A stretch of DNA of 64,000 bases from Steinernema hermaphroditum (lineage: Eukaryota > Nematoda > Chromadorea > Rhabditida > Steinernematidae), in NCBI GenBank assembly GCA_030435675.1, contig CM059622.1:13268001-13332000 (forward strand), read 5' to 3'. Position numbers and translations under genes: made by a program. Every line of letters begins with the position of its first letter. Positions within the stretch are counted from its first letter, which is position 1. The notes below the pieces were generated by a model. The model was given only the letters and a program-made list of their open reading frames with translations, searched no databases and was not told where the DNA came from. Of this stretch, positions 56,686 to 64,000 are shown in pieces.

Positions 56686-56767
56686 GCAGCGATGTCCGAG
56701 TGGTTAAGGAGTTTGACTTGAAATCAAATGGGCTCTGCCCGCGTAGGTTCGAATCCTGCTTGCTGCG
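56686..56767 (+). tRNA. tRNA-Ser(TGA)
   Basis: Acceptor GCAGCGA pairs with TTGCTGC (one G-U). A box TGTCCGAGTGG and B box GGTTCGAATCC, class II variable arm, anticodon loop CTTGAAA giving TGA. It differs from the CGA gene at 23703 in the anticodon and one acceptor base. Confidence 0.95.
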
Positions 56768-57011
56768 AAATTTTTTCTTTTTGTTGTTTTGTCCTTCGTC
56801 CTTCTGTTTAAGTCAACTAACTCGGGTAAATATCGATAAAAACACTATCGGGTCGTTTATCTCATCGATGACGAAGCGTTCGCATCGATTATTTGATCGA
56901 CCGAATGAAATATCTGTCTACTTTTATTATATCTACATATTCTCTACATATTTACAAAAGGCCACCATGGTTCGAATAACATTGGGCAGTAAATTCAAGG
57001 CAATATGGCAA

Positions 57012-59671
57012 CTACTTCGGAAGGTAGACGTCCACCTTTCCTGCTTCCGATACCGTATCCAAGCCAGTTCCGCTTCGTCCCCTCTGCAGTGTGTGTTCAG
57101 AGTTCTCGTCGAGTGTACGGTGGCGCACAGAAGACAGAAACTGCTGCATGGTTTGCTGTTGCTGGAGGTTCTGGATCTGACTCATCTTTCGACCGTCGAT
57201 GCTCAAAGTGCGGAGGGATCGATTAGGCTTGGAGGGAGTGGCATAGCAGCTATCTAAAGATGCAAACTGATGGATAACATTTGTGCCGGAACAACATACG
57301 CACCCAGGTACATAAAGGCGATCTCCTCGACGACTCCGGCGTCCGGAATGGAAGAGGCCATTCCGTAGAAAGAGGCCGTCCGTGTGCTCACCTCCGCGCC
57401 GCTGGGATCGGCGACGATGTCGGCACAAGTAGCTCGGAGGTCCTCGAGGAACTGCTCCACTATTCCTGGCTTTGTGTGGTTAAGCGTCACACAAATGTGC
57501 ACTCTTAAACCGATGACTTGTAAAGAATGTAACGGAAAAGAAGCGATTACGCGGCGGGTTTCTGTAGTGCCGACAGACTCCATCCTTTCTCGAGCATCTT
57601 GTCGGCCAAAGTGTGGATGTTGAGGCCGTGATTGCCGGTGAAGGCGATCACACTGACAGAGGGATCCCCCAGGATTGTCAACGAGCCGATCTCGCTGATT
57701 CCTTCTCGGATCATCCTGGCGGCGTCCAGCACCCTCTGAGTGCGTTCCACGTAACCATGTCTACCGTAGTAGAGCAACGTGGCCCATGTGACGGCGATGG
57801 CACTGCCTGAACGGCTTCCGGCCAGAGTAGGGGTCGCGTAGATGCCTCCCATCCACTCGGAGTTGCAGAAGAACTGCCGGTGCATGTACTCGGAGTCGCG
57901 GTAAAGGACGGCAGAAGATCCCTTGGGACAGTAGCCGTACTAGAAGAGTGAGTGTTTAGGAGTCGGGCTGCAGTCCAAAGTCACCTTGTGGGTGTCCACG
58001 GAGATAGAAGTAACTCCGGAGAGACGGAAGTCAAAAGGCTGAACGCTGAAGTCGCACTGCTCCATGAAAGGTAGCAAGAAGCCGCCGAGGCACAAGTCGA
58101 CGTGCACCGGGACGTCGTACCGTTCTCCGAGCTACAATTTGTTGGACTATCTTATTCTGTTTGGGAAACAAAGTTTGAATTTGGGGGAGGGGCTCATTTA
58201 GGGGCGGTTAAATCTCAAAAAAGAACTCACCCTTGCGATCTTTTCGATAGGGTCAATGGTTCCATCGATGAAGTTTGGAGCGGAAGCCACAATCTATAGC
58301 TCAAATCTACATTAGAATTACATGTTCTGTGAAGTATACCATGCACGTGTCGTTGCCGATGGCTCTCTTCATGGCGCCCACATCCACTCGATGATTGTGG
58401 TCGACGGGAACGTGCACAATGCGGATCTGCAGAAGATGGGCGGCCTTATCGAAGGCGGCGTGAGCTGTTGTCGCAACAACTATCTCAGGCTTACGAATGC
58501 CTTTCTCGAACGCTCGATTACGGTAGGCTGAGATCGTAGAAATGAACCATAGCAAGCGATCAGGAACGCACCCAAGCAGGCGAGAATGATGGATTCCGTT
58601 CCTCCAGTGGTGACCGTTCCGCATGAAGAAGGACCTCCGTTAAACATGCTGCACAGCATTCTAACGACTTCTGCCTCCATTTTTCTAAAGAAGTGAATGA
58701 TTAGGGGGTAAATTCTTTCCATTTACGGACGTTGATGTGAATTTATGGATGATCTTTGCACGAACTTTCAAAAATCTAATGTTTTATGTGTGTTGTGTAC
58801 GCGAATAGGGTTGACATTCGAGTCGGAAGTCGTCGAGTCATCGAATCGAGGCGAGTCAAAAAAAGGCGACTCTAACTCGCATCGAGGTGCCAACCCTACA
58901 TGCAACTCCCATCAGCAGAAACCTCCTAAGAAACTCCCTCCTTGATTCTGTTCAAATTGGGCACTTTTTGGGCTGCTTAGTAGGCTGCCCCCTTTCTTCG
59001 AAACCGTGACCGTTACCTTACACCAGGGAAGATGTCAGGATGAATAGGATTCGCTGTTGTGAATTTGGAATATACCTAAACGAATCTATTATTCTCACAC
59101 GTACATCTTCTCGTCTTACTTTGGAAACGAGTTCATTGAGATTTTCATCGTCCTCAGCATATACAGCGCCGGAGACCTTTCCATCGGCGAATCTGTAACA
59201 GGACCATCAGTAGAGGAATCGATAGGAACAGGTCACTTGAAATCACCCATCGATTCGTATTCGGACGCCTCGTGGAGAATGTCGTCGGCGAAGACGCCGT
59301 GCTCCGGCAAGAACCTGTAGAACTCTCTCCGCTTGTCGAACTTCATCATCTGCTCCTCGAGGAACTTCCGCGCTTTCGCCTTTTCCACCTCGATCTTCTT
59401 CTGGAAGTAGGGAAGGCGCCGGAATTTTCGGAAGATCTAAAGATCACTCCTAAGGTCCTAGTTTTCAGCTGCAGGGACCCACGAAAGCCTTCAGCCTCTT
59501 CGTGATCGGCTTGTCAGACTTGAGAAGTTTGCGAATCCATTGGATCACCAAAACGACGGCTATGGTATAGGAGATGATCTGCCAGGCCTCGAGACGAACA
59601 AGGGCGCGATTGGCGCTGATCCGCACGTCGTCCACGAATTGGACGGCGATGCGCAAAGAGGAGACGTCCAT
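57012..59671 (-). CDS. spl-1: Sphingosine-1-phosphate lyase
   Basis: PLP enzyme of the ER membrane that cleaves sphingosine-1-phosphate to hexadecenal and phosphoethanolamine. Exon 1 (59483-59671) has the membrane anchor ([15 protein letters not shown]). Exon 2 is about 59237-59436 ([16 protein letters not shown]). Later exons give [10 protein letters not shown] near 59030-59060, [15 protein letters not shown] near 58600, [11 protein letters not shown] near 58440, [13 protein letters not shown] near 58085, SVDTHK with the PLP lysine at 57985-57987, and YGYCPKGSS after it. The last join (donor after MYLG near 57298, acceptor near 57246) gives DSCYATP and a tail of about 70 residues with a Gln run ([10 protein letters not shown]), ending at 57012. 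All key motifs are present, so it is likely functional. Confidence 0.92.
58806..58898. mobile_element. Tiny MITE, 93 bp, in an intron of the lyase gene
   Basis: Ends TAGGGTTGACATTCGA and, inverted, TAGGGTTGGCACCTCGA, with TA at both borders as for Tc1/mariner-type MITEs. Confidence 0.55.
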
Positions 59672-59699
59672 CTGGAAGTGAAACGATTGATTGATGGTG

Positions 59700-60640
59700 A
59701 GAATTTACTGCCGAACACGTTATTCTGTCGCAAACAACCTTGTTAGATACTTTCCGGGTCAATTAGGCGCATGCCTCGACTCGTCTAGTAAACTTCTCAC
59801 GTTCTCACATGAGCGAGAACATATGATCTTGTCAGGTTAAGTCTTGTTTTGGGCAAATGGCGAATCGAATCTAGACGATTTGGGACTAGAATCTGAACTA
59901 CCACAAGTTGTTCGTAAGCACTTTTGGGAAAAATTTATAAAATACTACAGGTTGATGAGAAATATCCTCGAGAAGTCCTTCTACAGGGCCCGTCGAAAAT
60001 ACTGTTAGGCCTTAATCAGAGTACAACGTTTCACTGAGTATACGAAATGAGACAAATTTATGTCAGAAAGGTAGTGTAGGGAATTCTATACAAGAAACAT
60101 CTGTTAGGTATAAAGCCGTTTCAACCATCCTCCTCAATCTCAACCGTTTTCCTGGGTATCTTGACCGTCCCCCTGAGATCTAGATCGTCTCCTCTAAAAT
60201 GAGCTGGGAATTCTTCAAAATAGCAGCGGCAGATTGCTTGAGAGCATCCTCGGCTTCGAAGAAAAAATCTTCGGTCCGGTCCGGTCCGGAACCTATTGAA
60301 CAAGGGCTCTGCGTACCACCGTCGAAAAGAGGCACTTTCCAAAGCCGATCATGGTTTGAACCTGAATTCCTCGACCGGAAGACACATTGACATGGTTCCA
60401 AAACGACCGGTTCAAGATTTGGTGGAAGGATTTCGGTCACCGCATTTGCCCAATCCTCTAGATTTCTCAGTTTGGTAAATCCTGAGGCAAACAGCGTGCG
60501 CTAGAAGCCACGGTAAGGCCGCCTATAAGGAAATAATACCCTGTAATTTTATTGTTTGTACGTCTCCGTTCTTTGATCACTTGACGGAACATAGTGAATC
60601 TCATTTTCGGATCTGCAAGTTTCCGATTTTTCAACATACA
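59700..60640. other. Gene-free stretch
   Basis: Upstream of the lyase and downstream of the serpin pseudogene. The minus frame 60180-60440 includes an Ala/Lys-rich end (AEDALKQSAAAILKNSQ) but has no other support. Otherwise nothing is seen. Confidence 0.35.
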
Positions 60641-60654
60641 ACGAGTACAGATGG

Positions 60655-61880
60655 TCATGTATACATCCCGGCAAATACAACGCATCCCGTAACTCCGTCG
60701 ACTATGAGGTAAAGGAACGGATGGTCGGCAAAGAATTCCTGAGGCTCATTTCTTTTTCCCTGACCTGGGACAGACTGTCGCAGTGACAGCCGACGCTTCG
60801 ACGCCCTCTTCGTGCACCTACAAGAAAACTAGAAGATTATCTCTGAGAAAGTTCTTGATTCACATCAATGAAGGCTTTTTGAAAAGCACCGGAAACAGCC
60901 AAATTCTCAGAACCGTTGACATCAGAGAGATCTGCCTTGCCTGGAAGGAAAATGTCCTTAATGTTGTTCATGTGAAATCTACGTGAAGACTTACGTTTAG
61001 CAGTGTTGAGGACAAACTTTGCATCGATTTGATGAGACGTAGAGAGTCGGTTTCGGACAGAAACGCTGAGATGTTTCTTATCTCGTTGGGCAGAACAAAG
61101 AACATCGAGAAGTGGTCACCAGTAAAGGGCATTTTCAGGACGTTGAAGTCGTCTTCCGCTCGGAAGTGGAACCGTTTCTTGGACATGGACATCATGTTGA
61201 CCTACATATCAAATGTGAATAGGTAGAAAGAGAGTATTTCTCATAACTGACCTCCTTGGTTTTCTCGTGTGGGAGGTAAAAAGGGGTTGGCTTCGTATTT
61301 CGATCGAAGAACTCTGTCGACTAAGTCCCCTTGAAGTAAACTGCATTGAGAAGAAGCAGTTTCGTCCCTGCATCGGCATTTGACTTATCCATTATCTCAG
61401 AAATCTTGTTTCTCGTGGCGTTTTTCACCCAACGGTTGGTGTCCTCTACGAGCTTTCCGATTTCGGCGAAATCGATTTCTTTCAAGACGCCTGCATAGTT
61501 TTTGAGTAAAACATCTGCAAATTCCTCGTGGAGACGTTCTCCCACTTGGAGATAGACTCTGTTCGCTGAAACCACTTTAAAGTCCCTGCTTTTCTTCCGC
61601 AGCGAGGATATGCGAGGATAAGCTCTCCGAAGAAACTGTGGAATTCGTCGTCAGTGACGTCGCTTCCGAGAATCGCCCTGATCTGATCTTTTGTTTCGCC
61701 TCGCGCGCCGCTGAAGAGCGTCTCCAGAGACAGGGCGACAGACGTCGGCGAACAGATCAGTGCCTCGGAGGAGCAGGAGCAAAGCTCCCGGAGCAGGGTA
61801 AGGGAGAAAAGGGTCTGTGAAGTGGAGAGCTTCTCGTTTTCAGGAGAGACTTTTGAAACTAAGTCTTTGAAACATTTATT
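60655..61880 (-). pseudogene. Serpin pseudogene
   Basis: Serine-protease-inhibitor fold. Recognisable parts: N-terminal helices (TSVALSLETLFSGARGETKDQI near 61690-61760), NRVYLQVG, WVKNAT, LLLLNAVYFKG, FNVLKMPFTGDHFSMFFVLP near 61100-61150, the hinge EEGVEASAVTATV near 60785-60820 (inhibitory type), and FFADHPFLYLIVDG near 60715, stop at 60655. Three lesions are seen: TAG at 61321-61323 where serpins have a conserved Trp after NAVYFKG, a frame change between about 61625 and 61580, and another in the reactive loop near 60750-60760 beside a run of A/T. All other segments are well kept, so loss is recent or the assembly has errors. Confidence 0.78.
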
Positions 61881-61967
61881 GCCGATCTTAAAACACTTAA
61901 GAAAAAAAAATATCTAAGACAGTGCCGCACTTCGAGTACTGTGGCGGATTTATGTTGGATTTATGCA

Positions 61968-62924
61968 CTAATAAAAAGGAGAGGCGAACCAGTTACTCAC
62001 ACTATCTGAGCTCTCGATCATAGCAAGGCCGGAGTTGGAAAAGTAGAGCTCGCACTTAAGACTAGATCCGTCTTCTTTCGTCCATCGAACGCAAAAAATG
62101 TTCTTTCCTTCTTCCTCTCTTGTCACGTTCTTCGGCACAGTAATGGAGAGGATCTCTTCTCGGGTGACGCCGATAGGTCCGTATACTGTCAAGGCCCTTC
62201 TTTCGCCACCGCTCACCCAGGAGTCCACAGCCGCTTTCACGAACTCGATTGTCACTTTGGGAGGCGCCTGGATGTCCGGAAACTGCGAAAAATTCAAATA
62301 TCTCTTTTTTCTTGAATTCAAGAAGGTCAGTACGAGTTGCTCGGCAGTATCCGTGTGTGTCCAGCAGCGAAGCGTAAGACTGCACAGAAATGGATTATTC
62401 TTCAGTTGGAGAGCGAGAAAATCTTCACTTTCAGGACCTACGTAGACAAGATCCAGGTATCCGAACGATAAGCACTCCCGGAACATATCAAGGCACTCCA
62501 GGGCGATCTCCTTTGGGCAGTCAGTGCAAAAGGAAAGTGAAGAGTCTGGTCGCATCCGCAGAGTCAAGAAGGGAACCATTCTTCTGGCCATGTCCTCTTT
62601 CGAACAGCAGAATTTGCGGAAATTGAATTGATCGGGATCGGAATAAATGGAAATATTAAGGAACTCGACATGTCTTCGATCCATTGATAGGAATTCTTCG
62701 TGAGAGTGCGGAATATTCTCGACGTCTCGTGTATTTTCATCCAACAGCGCGTACCACCACCCTTCGTCGTCCTTCGAAATTGTAATCTTGAAAGTTATAC
62801 GCTTTTCGAAGAATCTTTGAGCGGCGTTTCCCCACTGTCCTGAGAGTTTGGCCATCGTGTACAGGTTGTCTCTGGACAGTCTCTCCAGCACATCCTCACA
62901 GAAGGCGTATGGAACGGAATCCAT
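61968..62924 (-). CDS. MDSVPY-family protein, copy 2, single exon
   Basis: 318 residues, starts MDSVPYAFCEDVLERLS, ends NWFASPFY. Clearly homologous along its whole length to 54166-55125. The F-box-like N-terminal helices are kept (LSGQWGNAAQRFFEKR). A minus-strand CTTCCAG acceptor at 62936-62945 sits 11 bases before the ATG, so it is probably trans-spliced. No intron and no lesion. Confidence 0.8.
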   Translation of the reverse strand: MDSVPYAFCEDVLERLSRDNLYTMAKLSGQWGNAAQRFFEKRITFKITISKDDEGWWYALLDENTRDVENIPHSHEEFLSMDRRHVEFLNISIYSDPDQFNFRKFCCSKEDMARRMVPFLTLRMRPDSSLSFCTDCPKEIALECLDMFRECLSFGYLDLVYVGPESEDFLALQLKNNPFLCSLTLRCWTHTDTAEQLVLTFLNSRKKRYLNFSQFPDIQAPPKVTIEFVKAAVDSWVSGGERRALTVYGPIGVTREEILSITVPKNVTREEEGKNIFCVRWTKEDGSSLKCELYFSNSGLAMIESSDSVSNWFASPFY

Positions 62925-62935
62925 TGGGAAGGAAC

Positions 62936-62945
62936 CTGGAAGAAC
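62936..62945 (-). promoter_or_regulatory. Candidate SL trans-splice acceptor of MDSVPY copy 2
   Basis: Minus-strand TTCTTCCAG just ahead of GTTCCTTCCCAATGG, in the same place as in copy 1. Confidence 0.45.
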
Positions 62946-63117
62946 GCAAAGTAAGTCGCAAAAAAACCGAGAGCGAACAACGACGACTGGATCGAAGTGG
63001 AAGAGAGCGAACGCTGAGTGAGCATTACATCAGTTCAATCGATGGAACCAAAAAACGTTCTCAACTTGCCACCGAAACAAAACAAAACTCTGTCATGATG
63101 GTTCGCCGACCTCCGGC

Positions 63118-63121
<4 letters not shown>

Positions 63122-63157
<36 letters not shown>
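63122..63157. repeat. GA microsatellite attached to a repeat seen at 2.77 kb
   Basis: About 18 GA units, followed by GCGAGTGGACGACCCGACC, which is also found at 2772-2790. Confidence 0.85.
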
Positions 63158-63161
<4 letters not shown>

Positions 63162-63547
63162 TGGACGACCCGACCGATCGCTGGGGATAAGTGAAAGTCC
63201 TCGAGTTTGCGAAATGCGAATGATATACGACAGCACTGTCTTAGCTCATCATAGTGTGTTGAAACCAAAACTACGAACCTGAAGTCTGAGTCTGGGTCAA
63301 ATCGAAAACTGCTCCGCCAGCGATTTCTTGAATATCATATCTTGTGTTTTGTGTTACATACCAAATGAGCTGATAAATGCCTTTATATGTCATTGACATA
63401 GGAGATTGTTGAAGTTGTGGGCGAAGAACACGACGCTACTCCAGAAGAACCCTGTGAAAACTTGGAAGTGGACTTAGAAGATGTGTGGAAGCCATTAGGC
63501 TCGTTGTCAGCTTCAGCAAGCGATTCGATCGCCGAAGAACTTAAGAT

Positions 63548-63916
63548 TTACCGCCGTGACAACAGATTACCTGCTCCAACGTCCACGGCCGCTTTGACGA
63601 TTATGATTGTCACTTTGATGCGCGATGGGACGCCCTTATACCACGTCATAGTTAGCACTCTTTTTCGTCTCTTATTCAAGAAGGTCAGTAGGAGTTGCTC
63701 TGTCGTCTCCGTGTGTGGCCAGCGGCGAAGCACAAGACGCCACAGAAGTGGGTTATTCTGTAGCTGGAAAGCGAGAAACTCTTCCCTTTCAGGACCTACG
63801 TAGAAAAGATCCAGACATGCGAAGGAGAAGCACCCCCGGAACATGTTAAGACATTCGAGGAGGGTCTCCTCCACCATTTCCAGCGACCTTGCTTTGGTGC
63901 AGAGCTCATATTTCAA
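63548..63916 (-). pseudogene. MDSVPY-family fragment, copy 3
   Basis: Minus-strand frame with ECLNMFRGCFSFACLDLFYVG and LRRWPHTETTEQLLLTFLN aligns with the central third of 54166-55125. N- and C-terminal thirds are missing or scrambled. Confidence 0.7.
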
Positions 63917-64000
63917 TATTAGCTAGATCTCTTGATTATTAGTGCATAAATCTTTCATGATGGGAGCAAATTTCCACACCTCTTGATCTCATAGATATAG

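Noticed and set aside
60180..60440. 86-residue minus-strand frame as a gene
   Set aside because: Only its last 20 residues look protein-like; no acceptor, start context or homologue seen.

Overview
This is animal DNA, almost certainly from a nematode. Genes are split by many short introns (about 41-60 bp, GT..TTTCAG style) and several starts sit just behind SL-type trans-splice acceptors. The gene content is typical of nematodes: a neprilysin, F-box/DUF38-like genes, paired-PDZ proteins, secreted Cys-rich proteins and a family starting MDSVPY. That last family makes me think of Steinernema, but this is inference from memory. Exon borders below were read by eye from splice consensus, phase and family conservation. 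No transcript data were available.

Layout. 1-3.6 kb: 3' part of an acylaminoacyl-peptidase gene and a small secreted Tyr/Asn-rich protein. 3.8-5.4 kb: a terminal-inverted-repeat transposon. 5.4-9.0 kb (minus): a 12-exon gene with three BED zinc fingers fused to a hAT transposase body that has lost its catalytic acids. 9.5-16.1 kb: repeat-rich DNA with hAT-type MITEs, a Tc1-like element with nested insertions, a Cys-rich exon and an 857-bp near-perfect palindrome. 16.2-20.1 kb (minus): a membrane-anchored mucin-like protein built from tandemly duplicated exon triplets. 20.9-22.4 kb: a two-PDZ protein. 22.5-25.7 kb (minus): an M13 neprilysin with an intronic tRNA-Ser.

27.4-28.8 kb: an intact F-box gene. 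29.5-30.7 kb: a seven-exon gene of unknown family with a Thr-rich tail. 31-35 kb: foldback and Tc1/mariner relics. 35.5-45.3 kb: a second copy of the F-box gene whose second exon is split by an 8.44-kb BEL/Pao LTR retroelement with identical LTRs and one uninterrupted gag-pol-env reading frame. 46.6-48.4 kb (minus): a secreted two-repeat protein. 48.5-56.7 kb: MITEs, tRNA-like (SINE-like) repeats, a Cys-rich exon, an MDSVPY gene and a tRNA-Ser. 57.0-59.7 kb (minus): sphingosine-1-phosphate lyase. 60.7-61.9 kb (minus): a serpin pseudogene. 62.0-63.9 kb (minus): another MDSVPY gene and a dead fragment.

The genes form no operon or shared pathway that I can see. Two themes stand out: gene families growing by local duplication (F-box, MDSVPY, Cys-rich, exon triplets), and heavy recent transposon activity, including the BEL/Pao insertion and a captured, catalytically dead hAT gene.
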